Shown here: one piece after another, positions 34,764 to 42,763 of the stretch
How the letters are laid out: every line of letters begins with the position of its first letter
Position numbering within the stretch: position 1 is the first letter of the stretch
Assembly (NCBI RefSeq): GCF_013055795.1
Contig: NZ_JABETO010000011.1
Span: forward strand, 1 to 64,000
Reading direction: 5' to 3'
Source of the DNA: Streptomyces sp. I05A-00742
GTDB lineage: Bacteria; Actinomycetota; Actinomycetes; Streptomycetales; Streptomycetaceae
DNA length: 64,000 bases
Program-made: the position numbers and the translations under genes
Notes under the pieces: generated by a model
Told to the model about the DNA's origin: nothing
The model's database searches: none
What the model saw: only the letters and a program-made list of their open reading frames with translations

Positions 34764-34803
34764 GCCCGGTTTTCGATAGGACCTGCGGAATCGGGTCTCG
34801 TCA

Positions 34804-34828
34804 GGGCGCGGTCCGCCGGTCCGCGCCC
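34804..34828. terminator. Hairpin between convergent genes
   Basis: GGGCGCGG (34804-34811) pairs with CCGCGCCC (34821-34828) in the 85-bp convergent gap. Confidence 0.6.
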
Positions 34829-34848
34829 ACCCGCCGTGCGCGTCGGCG

Positions 34849-35559
34849 TCAGTTCCCGTTGACGCCGTCGCCGGGAACGGCGTCCTGCGGTGAGGTGTGC
34901 CAGTTGGTGACGACCGGCTTGTCGACCGTGATGCTGCCGGTCGGCAGGCTGATCGGATCGGTCCCGTCGTCCTGGCCGACGGTGACGATGATCTCGTTCA
35001 GTTCCTTGCCGTAGTCGGTGTTGGTGGTCTTGGGGTTCACGCCGGCGTAGGCGGTGGTGGCGCCGGTCAGTTTCACCGGTTCGCCGACGGAGTGCTGGGC
35101 CGGTCGGGCCTCGGTGCCGTCGGAGCCGAACGCCACGACCGGGTGGACGCCCGGGAGCGTGCAGGTGATGCCGGGTTTGGCCTTCACCGAGATGAGGATG
35201 TAGCCGCCGGCCTGGGTCTTGGACTTGGCGGTCCAGGAGAGGTCGTTGGTGCCGCAGGCCTGGCCGTAGCGGCTCTTGTCGCCGGCCTCGCCGCTGTCGC
35301 GGGACGCGGTGCCGCCGGTCGGCTTCCCGCCTCCCGGCTTCGCAGGGGTCTTGGTGCGCGGCGGAGCGGAGGCCTTGGCGCCGTCGCCCGCGTCGCCGCC
35401 GCCGGTCTCCTTGGCCTGGCCCTGGGGCGCGGGGCGCGACGCACTCGGCGTGGACGGGGCGGAGGCTTCGACTCCGTCCTCGTTGCAGGCGCTCAGCGAC
35501 AGGACGCCGGTCAGGGCCATGGCGGCCAGGGCGGTCGTGCGGACGAGGTTCTTGCGCAT
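34849..35559 (-). CDS. DUF4232-type lipoprotein
   Basis: The product is 236 residues. It has a lipoprotein signal with lipobox LSAC (Cys25). A Ser/Pro/Gly/Lys-rich linker runs to about residue 95, and then a beta-rich domain with CGTNDLSW and GITCTLPGVHPVVAFG, the Cys pair and layout of DUF4232. It is anchored outside the membrane. Function unknown. The ATG is at 35557-35559, transcribed alone and convergent with the exported-protein operon. Confidence 0.87.
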   Translation of the reverse strand: MRKNLVRTTALAAMALTGVLSLSACNEDGVEASAPSTPSASRPAPQGQAKETGGGDAGDGAKASAPPRTKTPAKPGGGKPTGGTASRDSGEAGDKSRYGQACGTNDLSWTAKSKTQAGGYILISVKAKPGITCTLPGVHPVVAFGSDGTEARPAQHSVGEPVKLTGATTAYAGVNPKTTNTDYGKELNEIIVTVGQDDGTDPISLPTGSITVDKPVVTNWHTSPQDAVPGDGVNGN

Positions 35560-35775
35560 GGGTGGTCCCCCGTAGTGGTCTGGCTGGTTCAGTCGGACAC
35601 GGCGCGGAGCAGGCGCCGCTGTCGACGGGACTGAGCTTCGCGGTGCGTCGGCCGGACCGGCAATGAGCTACGGGAAACCAGGGATGCCGGAACGGTTGAA
35701 TCGCCGTTGACCTGCGGGAATTCAGCATCCGGGAACGGTGGCCCGGGACGGGGAGAGGGGCGGGCCGGGAGCGAA

Positions 35776-35829
35776 AACGGCCGCGGCCGCCGCCCCGCCC
35801 CCAGGGGCGCAGCGGCGGCCGCGGCCGTT
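35776..35829 (-). terminator. Strong hairpin terminator of pyk
   Basis: A perfect 18-bp stem (35776-35793 with 35812-35829) with an 18-nt loop lies directly after the pyk stop codon. Confidence 0.8.
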
Positions 35830-35846
35830 CCCGTGCGGGAGAAGGA

Positions 35847-37271
35847 TCAGTTCTCGCCGCCGAGGTGGTGGACCCGGACCATGTTGGTGGTGCCGGGGAC
35901 GCCGGGCGGGGAGCCGGCGGTGATGATCATGGTGTCGCCCTCGTTGTAGCGGTTGAGCTTGAGGAGCTCGGCGTCGACGAGGTCGACCATGGCGTCGGTG
36001 TTGTCGACGTGCGGGACGACGAAGGTCTCGACGCCCCAGCTCAGGGCGAGCTGGTTGCGGGTGGCGTCGTCGGTGGTGAAGGCCAGGATCGGCTGGGCCG
36101 CGCGGTAGCGGGAGAGGCGGCGGGCGGTGTCGCCGGACTGGGTGAAGGCGACCAGGGCCTTGCCGCCCAGGAAGTCGGCGATCTCGGCGGCGGCGCGGGC
36201 GACGGAACCGCCCTGGGTGCGCGGCTTCTTGCCCGGGACGAGCGGCTGGAGGCCCTTGGAGAGCAGCTCCTGCTCGGCCGCCTCGACGATGCGGGACATC
36301 GTCTTGACGGTCTCGATCGGGTAGGCGCCGACGCTCGACTCGGCGGAGAGCATGACCGCGTCGGCGCCGTCCAGGATGGCGTTGGCGACGTCGGACGCCT
36401 CGGCGCGGGTCGGACGGGAGTTGGTGATCATCGACTCCATCATCTGGGTCGCGACGATCACCGGCTTGGCGTTGCGGCGGCACATCTCGATGAGGCGCTT
36501 CTGCACCATCGGGACGCGCTCCAGCGGGTACTCCACCGCCAGGTCGCCACGGGCCACCATCACACCGTCGAAGGCCATGACGACCTCCGCCATGTTCTCG
36601 ACGGCCTGCGGCTTCTCGACCTTGGCGATCACCGGGACGCGGCGGCCGACCTGGTCCATGACGCGGTGGACGTCGAGGACGTCCTTGGCGTCGCGGACGA
36701 AGGAGAGGGCGACCATGTCGCAGCCCATCGCGAGCGCGAACTTCAGGTCCTCGATGTCCTTCTCGGACAGCGCCGGGACATTGACCGCCGCGCCGGGCAG
36801 GTTGATGCCCTTGTGGTCGGAGATGACGCCGCCCTCGATGACGATGGTCCGCACCCGCGGGCCGTCGATCTCGGTGACGCGCAGCTCGACGTTGCCGTCG
36901 TTGATCAGGACCTGGTCGCCCTTGGTCACATCGCCCGGCAGGCCCTTGTAGGTCGTGCCGCAGATCGTCCGGCCGCCCGGGACGTCCTCCGTGGTGATGG
37001 TGAACTCGTCACCGCGCACCAGCTCCACCGGACCGTCCGCGAAGGTCTCCAGGCGGATCTTCGGACCCTGGAGGTCGGCCAGCACGCCGACCGCGCGCCC
37101 GGTCTCCGCCGCGGCCTTGCGGAGGCGGTGGTACCGCTCCTCGTGCTCCGCGTGGGTGCCGTGGCTCATGTTGAAGCGGGCCACGTTCATACCGGCTTCG
37201 ATCAGCGTCTTCAGCTGGTCGAAGGAGTCGACGGCGGGGCCCAGGGTGCAGACGATTTTGGAACGGCGCAT
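35847..37271 (-). CDS. pyk: Pyruvate kinase
   Basis: The product is 474 residues. It converts phosphoenolpyruvate and ADP to pyruvate and ATP. MRRSKIVCTLGP and NMSHGTHAEH are at the N-terminus, the metal/substrate motif MVARGDLAVEYPLE is near the middle, and VIVATQMMESM is the signature after it. The C-terminal regulatory domain is present. The gene has its own promoter region of 85 bp after ackA. Streptomyces carries two pyk genes; the linkage to ackA-pta matches the one usually called pyk2. Confidence 0.96.
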   Translation of the reverse strand: MRRSKIVCTLGPAVDSFDQLKTLIEAGMNVARFNMSHGTHAEHEERYHRLRKAAAETGRAVGVLADLQGPKIRLETFADGPVELVRGDEFTITTEDVPGGRTICGTTYKGLPGDVTKGDQVLINDGNVELRVTEIDGPRVRTIVIEGGVISDHKGINLPGAAVNVPALSEKDIEDLKFALAMGCDMVALSFVRDAKDVLDVHRVMDQVGRRVPVIAKVEKPQAVENMAEVVMAFDGVMVARGDLAVEYPLERVPMVQKRLIEMCRRNAKPVIVATQMMESMITNSRPTRAEASDVANAILDGADAVMLSAESSVGAYPIETVKTMSRIVEAAEQELLSKGLQPLVPGKKPRTQGGSVARAAAEIADFLGGKALVAFTQSGDTARRLSRYRAAQPILAFTTDDATRNQLALSWGVETFVVPHVDNTDAMVDLVDAELLKLNRYNEGDTMIITAGSPPGVPGTTNMVRVHHLGGEN

Positions 37272-37356
37272 GAGGCGGATCCTATCGGTTTGTTTCGGAG
37301 CGGAATATTCGAGCTGTGGGAAAGGACAGGGGCGGAACCCGCAGTTCCGAAGGGAT

Positions 37357-38580
37357 TCAGGCGCTGACCAGCGCGTACGCCTGAGTGGCGATCTCCAGCT
37401 CCTCGTCCGTGGGCACCACCGCGACGGCGACCCGCGCGTAGTCCGGGGAGATCAGCCGCGCCGAGTCCCCGCGCTGGGCGTTGAGCTCCGCGTCCACGGC
37501 CAGGCCCAGCTCCTCCAGACCGGCCACGGCGGCCTCGCGCACGGGCGCCGCGTTCTCGCCGACACCCGCGGTGAAGGCGATCGCGTCGACCTTGCCGAGC
37601 ACCGCGTAGTAGGCGCCGATGTACTTCCTCAGCCGGTGCACATAGATGTCGAAGGCGAGCCGCGCCTGCTCGTCGCCCTCGTCGATGCGCCGGCGGATCT
37701 CGCGCATGTCGTTGTCGCCGCACAGTCCGATCAGACCGCTCTTCTTGTTGAGGAGCGAGTCGATCTCGTCGACGGACATCCCGGCGTTCCGGGCCAGGTG
37801 GAAGATCACGGCCGGGTCGAGGTCGCCCGAGCGGGTACCCATGACCAGGCCCTCCAGCGGGGTGAGGCCCATGGAGGTGTCCACGCAGCGGCCCCCCTGG
37901 ACGGCGGACGCGGACGCGCCGTTGCCCAGGTGCAGGACGATCACGTTGACCTCGGACGGGTCCTTGCCCAGCAGCTTCGCCGTCTCGCGCGAGACGTACG
38001 CGTGCGAGGTGCCGTGGAAGCCGTAGCGGCGCACCCGGTGCGCGTCGGCGGTGGCCACGTCGATCGCGTAGCGGGCGGCGTGCTCCGGCATCGTCGTGTG
38101 GAAGGCGGTGTCGAAGACGGCGACCTGCGGCAGGTCCGGGCGGAGCGCCTGGGCGGTGCGGATGCCGGTGATGTTGGCCGGGTTGTGCAGCGGGGCGACC
38201 GGGATCAGCCGCTCGATCTCCGTCAGCACCTCGTCCGTGATCAGGGTCGGCTCGGTGAACTGGTTGCCGCCGTGCACCACGCGGTGGCCGATCGCGGCCA
38301 GCTCGGGGGAGTCCAGGCCGAGCCCGTCCGCGGCCAGCTCGGCGGCGACGGCCTGGAGCGCGGCGGCGTGGTCGGGGATGCGCTCGGTGATCTCGCGCTT
38401 GGTGCCGCCGGTCGCCAGCGGGGTGTGGGCCAGCCGCGAGGAGTCCTCGCCGATGCGCTCGACGAGCCCGACGGCCAGCCGGGAGCCGTCGGCCATGTCG
38501 AGCAGCTGGTACTTGACCGACGAGGAGCCGGAGTTGAGGACGAGCACGCGGGTCGCGTTGGCGTTGGCGTTGGCAGTCAT
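37357..38580 (-). CDS. ackA: Acetate kinase
   Basis: The product is 407 residues. It makes acetyl phosphate from acetate and ATP, or ATP in reverse. VLVLNSGSSSVKYQLLD at the start, STSMGLTPLEGLVMGTRSGDLD and the FDTAFH block are the family signatures. The ATG at 38578-38580 has GGAAAG 5 nt upstream; the frame from 38628 is rejected. It lies 44 nt after pta and is probably cotranscribed with it, giving the usual Pta-AckA acetate-overflow pathway. Confidence 0.96.
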   Translation of the reverse strand: MTANANANATRVLVLNSGSSSVKYQLLDMADGSRLAVGLVERIGEDSSRLAHTPLATGGTKREITERIPDHAAALQAVAAELAADGLGLDSPELAAIGHRVVHGGNQFTEPTLITDEVLTEIERLIPVAPLHNPANITGIRTAQALRPDLPQVAVFDTAFHTTMPEHAARYAIDVATADAHRVRRYGFHGTSHAYVSRETAKLLGKDPSEVNVIVLHLGNGASASAVQGGRCVDTSMGLTPLEGLVMGTRSGDLDPAVIFHLARNAGMSVDEIDSLLNKKSGLIGLCGDNDMREIRRRIDEGDEQARLAFDIYVHRLRKYIGAYYAVLGKVDAIAFTAGVGENAAPVREAAVAGLEELGLAVDAELNAQRGDSARLISPDYARVAVAVVPTDEELEIATQAYALVSA

Positions 38581-38624
38581 GGGGCTTTCCGGTGTGGGGG
38601 GAAGGTCGGGGGACAGGGAGGGCG

Positions 38625-40721
38625 TCACGGCTCGACGCGGTCGCCGCGCTGGTCGCCCTGGGCCTGGATGGCCGTGATGGCGACGGTGTTCACGATGTCC
38701 TGGACCAGCGCGCCGCGCGACAGGTCGTTGACGGGCTTGCGCAGGCCCTGGAGGACCGGGCCGACCGCGACCGCGCCGGCCGAGCGCTGCACGGCCTTGT
38801 ATGTGTTGTTGCCCGTGTTGAGGTCGGGGAAGACGAGGACGCTGGCCTTGCCGGCCACCTCGGAGCCGGGGAGCTTGGTGGCGGCGACGGCCGCGTCCAC
38901 GGCCGCGTCGTACTGGATCGGGCCCTCGACCAGCAGGTCGGGACGGCGCTCACGGACCAGCTCGGTGGCCCGGCGGACCTTGTCCACGTCCGCGCCGGAG
39001 CCGGAGGTGCCGGTGGAGTACGAGAGCATCGCGATCCGCGGCTCGACACCGAACTGCGTCGCCGTCGCGGCCGACTGGATGGCGATGTCCGCGAGCTGCT
39101 CGGCGTTCGGGTCCGGGTTGACGGCGCAGTCGCCGTAGACGAGGACCCGGTCGGCCAGGCACATGAAGAAGACCGACGAGACGATCTGCGCGCCCGGCGC
39201 GGTCTTGATGATCTCGAACGCGGGCCGGATGGTGGCCGCGGTGGAGTGCACCGCGCCGGACACCATGCCGTCGGCCAGCCCCTCCTGGACCATCAGCGTG
39301 CCGAAGTACGAGACGTCGGCGACCACGTCGTGCGCCAGCTCCACGGTCATGCCCTTGTGGGCGCGGGCCGCCGCGTAGATCTCGGCGAAGCGCTCGCGCA
39401 GCGGCGACTTCTGCGGGTCGATGAGCTGCGCCTCGCCCAGGTCGATGCCCAGCTCGGCGGCGCGCTTGCGGATGACCTCCTCCTCGCCCAGCAGCGTGAG
39501 GTCGCAGACGTCACGGCGGAGCAGGATGTCGGCGGCGCGCAGCACGCGCTCCTCGGTGCCCTCGGGCAGGACGACCCGGCGGCGGGCGGAGCGGGAGCGC
39601 TCGATCAGCTCGTGCTCGAACATCATCGGGGTGACGCGGCCGGAGCGGGCGACGGCGATCCGCTCGGTGAGCTCCGCGGTGTTCACATGCCGCTCGAAGA
39701 GACCGAGGGCGGTCTCGGCCTTGCGCGGGGACGAGCCGTCCAGCTTGCCCTCGACGGCGAACAGTTCGCCCGCGGTCGGGAAGGAGCCGCCGGGCACCGA
39801 GATGACGGGCGTGCCGGGGGCCAGCCGGCCGGCGAGGGCGAGGATGTCGGGGCCAGGGCGCTCGCCCAGGGTGAGCAGCACGCCGGCTATCGGCGGGGCG
39901 CCGGCGCTGTGCGCGGCCAGCGCGCCGACGATCAGGTCCACGCGGTCTCCGGGGGTGACCACCAGGCAGCCGTCGGTGAGGGCCGGGAGGAAGACGGGGA
40001 GCATGGCGCCGCCGAAGACGAAGTCCTTCGCGTCGCGGTTGAGCCCGGCGTCGTCGCCGAGCAGCACCTCCGCGCCCAGCTTGCGGACGATCTGCGCCAC
40101 GGTCGGGGCGGAGAGCGAGGCGTCCTCGGGGAGCGCGTAGCAGGGCACCGGCAGGCCCGCGGACAGCGGCTCGGCGACGGCCTCGCGGTCGGCGGGGGCC
40201 ACGCGGTTGACGACCAGGGCGATGACGTCGCAGCCCAGCGCCTCGTAGGCGCGGTACGCGTTGCGGGCCTCGGCGCGGACGGCCTCGGCGGGCTGGTCGC
40301 CGCCGCCGACCACCGCGATCACGGAGGCGCCGAACTCGTTCGCCAGCCGGGCGTTGAGGGCCAGCTCGTCCGGGAGGTTGCTGCCGATGAAGTCGGTGCC
40401 GAGGACGAGCACGTTCTCGTACTCCCGGGAGACCGCGTGGAAGCGCTCGACGAGCCGGGAGACCAGCTCGTCCGTGCCCTTCTCCGCCTGGAGGGCGGCG
40501 GCCTCCGCGTAGGTGAGGCCGTACACGCTTTCGGGTGACTGCTCCAGCCGGTAGCGGGTGCGCAGGAGATCGAAGAGGCGGTCCGGCCCGTCGCCGTGGA
40601 CGAGGGGGCGGAACACCCCGACCCGGTCCACCTGGCGGGTGAGGAGCTCCATGACTCCCAGCTCGATGACCTGGCGTCCGTCGCCGCGGTCGGTCCCGGT
40701 CACGTACACGCTGCGCGTCAC
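38625..40721 (-). CDS. pta: Phosphate acetyltransferase, long form
   Basis: The product is 698 residues from a GTG at 40719-40721 with AAGGAGAG 7 nt upstream. This is the long bacterial form: an N-terminal P-loop-like domain (SVYVTGTDRGDGR start), a DRTGG-type regulatory domain, and from about residue 370 the catalytic domain with VVLPEGTEERVLRAADILL and YGDCAVNPDP near its end. It converts acetyl-CoA and phosphate to acetyl phosphate. It is first gene of the pta-ackA unit and divergent from pfkA. Confidence 0.95.
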   Translation of the reverse strand: MTRSVYVTGTDRGDGRQVIELGVMELLTRQVDRVGVFRPLVHGDGPDRLFDLLRTRYRLEQSPESVYGLTYAEAAALQAEKGTDELVSRLVERFHAVSREYENVLVLGTDFIGSNLPDELALNARLANEFGASVIAVVGGGDQPAEAVRAEARNAYRAYEALGCDVIALVVNRVAPADREAVAEPLSAGLPVPCYALPEDASLSAPTVAQIVRKLGAEVLLGDDAGLNRDAKDFVFGGAMLPVFLPALTDGCLVVTPGDRVDLIVGALAAHSAGAPPIAGVLLTLGERPGPDILALAGRLAPGTPVISVPGGSFPTAGELFAVEGKLDGSSPRKAETALGLFERHVNTAELTERIAVARSGRVTPMMFEHELIERSRSARRRVVLPEGTEERVLRAADILLRRDVCDLTLLGEEEVIRKRAAELGIDLGEAQLIDPQKSPLRERFAEIYAAARAHKGMTVELAHDVVADVSYFGTLMVQEGLADGMVSGAVHSTAATIRPAFEIIKTAPGAQIVSSVFFMCLADRVLVYGDCAVNPDPNAEQLADIAIQSAATATQFGVEPRIAMLSYSTGTSGSGADVDKVRRATELVRERRPDLLVEGPIQYDAAVDAAVAATKLPGSEVAGKASVLVFPDLNTGNNTYKAVQRSAGAVAVGPVLQGLRKPVNDLSRGALVQDIVNTVAITAIQAQGDQRGDRVEP

Positions 40722-40786
40722 GCGTGCTCTCCTTGCTCCATGGCCGTGTGCTGTTCGAGTGGCGTTTGTTCGGCTTGTGAAATTAC

Positions 40787-40815
40787 CCGTTAGGGTGGTC
40801 TTGCCCTCTTGACAA
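40787..40815 (-). promoter_or_regulatory. Predicted pta promoter
   Basis: On the minus strand, -35 TTGTCA (40815-40810), a 17-nt spacer and -10 TAACGG (40792-40787) would start transcription about 60 nt before the pta GTG. Confidence 0.5.
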
Positions 40816-40837
40816 TACCTGCGACCCTGGATAAGGC
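40809..40837 (+). promoter_or_regulatory. Predicted pfkA promoter
   Basis: -35 TTGACA (40809-40814), a 17-nt spacer and -10 TAAGGC (40832-40837) give a leader of about 120 nt. Its -35 box overlaps that of the predicted pta promoter on the other strand. Confidence 0.55.
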
Positions 40838-40962
40838 GCGCGTCAGGCGGGCAGCGAGGTCCACCGGTGCGGGTGCGGCAGTACCGACGGGCCCGTGGAA
40901 CAATCGGGTCCGGCTCACAGGTCCCAGTAGCGACCACCAGAACCACCAGGAGACACAGCACG

Positions 40963-41988
40963 ATGCGCATCGGAGTCCTCACCGCGGGCGGCGACTGCCC
41001 CGGCCTGAACGCCGTCATCCGCTCGGTGGTGCACCGTGCCATCACCGAACACGGTGATGAGGTCATCGGCTTCGAGGACGGCTTCAAGGGTCTGCTCGAC
41101 GGCCGCTTCCGCAAGCTCGACCTCGACGCGGTCAGCGGCATCCTGGCCCGCGGCGGCACCATCCTGGGCTCCGCCCGGCTGGAGCGCGCCCGGCTGCGCG
41201 AGGCGTGCGAGAACGCCAAGGACTTCTCCCGTGAGCACGGCATCGACGTGCTCATTCCCATCGGCGGCGAGGGCACTCTCACCGCCTCCCGGATGCTGTC
41301 GGACGCGGGCCTGCCCGTCGTCGGCGTTCCCAAGACCATCGACAACGACATCTCCTCCACGGACCGCACCTTCGGCTTCGACACGGCCGTCGGCGTCGCC
41401 ACCGAGGCCATCGACCGGCTGAAGACCACCGCCGAGTCCCACCAGCGCGTCATGGTCGTCGAGGTCATGGGCCGGCACGCCGGCTGGATCGCCCTGGAGT
41501 CCGGCATGGCCGGCGGTGCCCACGGCATCTGCCTGCCCGAGCGCGCCTTCCACCCGGCCGACCTGGTCAAGATGGTGGAGGAGCGCTTCGCCCGCGGCAA
41601 GAAGTTCGCCGTCATCTGCGTCGCCGAGGGCGCGCACCCGGCCGAGGGCTCGATGGACTACCGGAAGGGCGCCATAGACCAGTTCGGCCACGAGCGCTTC
41701 GCCGGCATCGGCACCGCGCTCGCCCACGAGCTGGAGCGCCGCCTCGGCAAGGAGGCCCGCCCGGTCATCCTCGGCCACGTCCAGCGCGGCGGCACCCCGA
41801 CGGCGTACGACCGCGTCCTCGCCACCCGCTTCGGCTGGCACGCCGTCGAGGCCGCCCACCGGGGCGACTTCGGCAAGATGACGTCGCTGCGCGGCACCGA
41901 CATCACGATGGTGCCGCTGGCGGACGCGATCACCGAGCTGAAGCGGGTGCCCGAGGACCGGATGGACGAGGCGGAGTCGGTCTTCTGA
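40963..41988 (+). CDS. pfkA: 6-phosphofructokinase, ATP-dependent group III type
   Basis: The product is 341 residues. It phosphorylates fructose 6-phosphate. The GGDCPGLNAVIR loop is at residues 9-20. IGGEGTL places Gly104 at the position that allows ATP (Asp104 marks pyrophosphate enzymes). PKTIDND gives Lys124 and the catalytic Asp127, the Gly104/Lys124 combination known for the Streptomyces ATP enzyme. MGRHAGWIA and GHVQRGGTP are also present. The ATG at 40963 has AGGAGA 11 nt upstream. It is divergent from pta and ends before a hairpin at 42258. Confidence 0.95.
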   Translation: MRIGVLTAGGDCPGLNAVIRSVVHRAITEHGDEVIGFEDGFKGLLDGRFRKLDLDAVSGILARGGTILGSARLERARLREACENAKDFSREHGIDVLIPIGGEGTLTASRMLSDAGLPVVGVPKTIDNDISSTDRTFGFDTAVGVATEAIDRLKTTAESHQRVMVVEVMGRHAGWIALESGMAGGAHGICLPERAFHPADLVKMVEERFARGKKFAVICVAEGAHPAEGSMDYRKGAIDQFGHERFAGIGTALAHELERRLGKEARPVILGHVQRGGTPTAYDRVLATRFGWHAVEAAHRGDFGKMTSLRGTDITMVPLADAITELKRVPEDRMDEAESVF

Positions 41989-42409
41989 CCGTCCTCCGGA
42001 GCCGGCGGCCGGTCGCGTTCACCCTGGCCGGTACGGCGCTTGACGCGGCGGCGTTTACGGGCGGGGGGCGGGGGCGCTACAGTGCCGGTGACCGGCGGGG
42101 CCAGGTGCTCCTGACGGTTGGTGCGACCGGTAGTGGCTTTCGCCTTGGCCGAATCCCAGACGAGAGTCGTTCCCTTCTGGGGGTTGGTATAACTGAAAAG
42201 GCCCTCGCCCCGGCCGGAACCCGAGACGAGAGCCAACCGCCTCAACAGACGGCTTGCTGACCGTCAGTCCTCACTATTTCTGAGGACTGGCGGTCATCGT
42301 CCGTTGAGCCACCTCCAGAACTCCCGGATCACGTTCAAGATCCGCTCGTGCCGAGGCTTCTTGCGGTGGCACCCCACGCCGCTTCTTTGCAACCCTCCGT
42401 GCCGGAGGG
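41989..42409. other. 421-bp region without a supported gene
   Basis: Codon use here is less GC-biased than around it. The minus-strand open frame over 42100-42245 reads plausibly but has no start signal or known domain. The sequence AGACGAGAG occurs twice (near 42158 and 42228), each about 50 nt after a GCCTTGGCC/CCTCGCCCC-like word, and looks like a weak direct repeat. The only strong element is the hairpin at 42258-42296. It may be decayed foreign DNA next to the broken oxidoreductase gene. Confidence 0.5.
42258..42296. terminator. Hairpin downstream of pfkA
   Basis: A 16-bp stem with one mismatch (42258-42273 with 42281-42296) has loop CTATTTC. Confidence 0.65.
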
Positions 42410-42604
42410 CTACTTCCTCAGCAGCTCTACGACGCCGGAGACGTCGCCGTCACCGCGCGCGGTCGCGCCGAGGGCGACGAGCGGGTCCGCCTTGTCCGCG
42501 GTGCGGTTCCAGACGGTGGTGGGGTGGCCGTTGGTCAGGAAGGCGGTGGCCAGGGCCTTGCCCAGGGCGCCGAGGCCGAGGACGGTGACGGGGGGCTTGC
42601 TCAT
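42410..42604 (-). pseudogene. Internally deleted NAD(P)-dependent oxidoreductase (imine reductase-like)
   Basis: A 64-residue frame starts with ATG at 42604 (AGGAG upstream). It has a proper Rossmann start, VTVLGLGALGKALATAFL and TTVWNRTADKAD, then jumps after about 52 residues to GDVSGVVELLRK and stops. Intact relatives (6-phosphogluconate dehydrogenase-like imine reductases) are about 290 residues and end with a similar Asp-rich, LIELLRK-like helix. This looks like the two ends of one gene joined by an in-frame deletion of roughly 225 residues. It cannot form a catalytic domain. Confidence 0.7.
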
Positions 42605-42763
42605 GGTGGGGTGCTCCTGGGGAGGCGTGGTGGGGCGGGTGTTCCCGGCTGTGCGTGCTCCTTCAGCTTCGTCCACGGGGGCGACCCCAACAAGTACGTA
42701 CAAAAAGATGGGTACTTACCTGGAGGTGGGTCCCCAAGCCCTGTACGGCCCGGGGACCCTTAC

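Noticed and set aside
42294..42375. Short minus-strand peptide ending in IREFWRWLNGR
   Set aside because: It reads like natural protein but has no plausible start or ribosome-binding site, and its stop lies inside a hairpin. It could be the tail of a lost gene, but the evidence is too thin.
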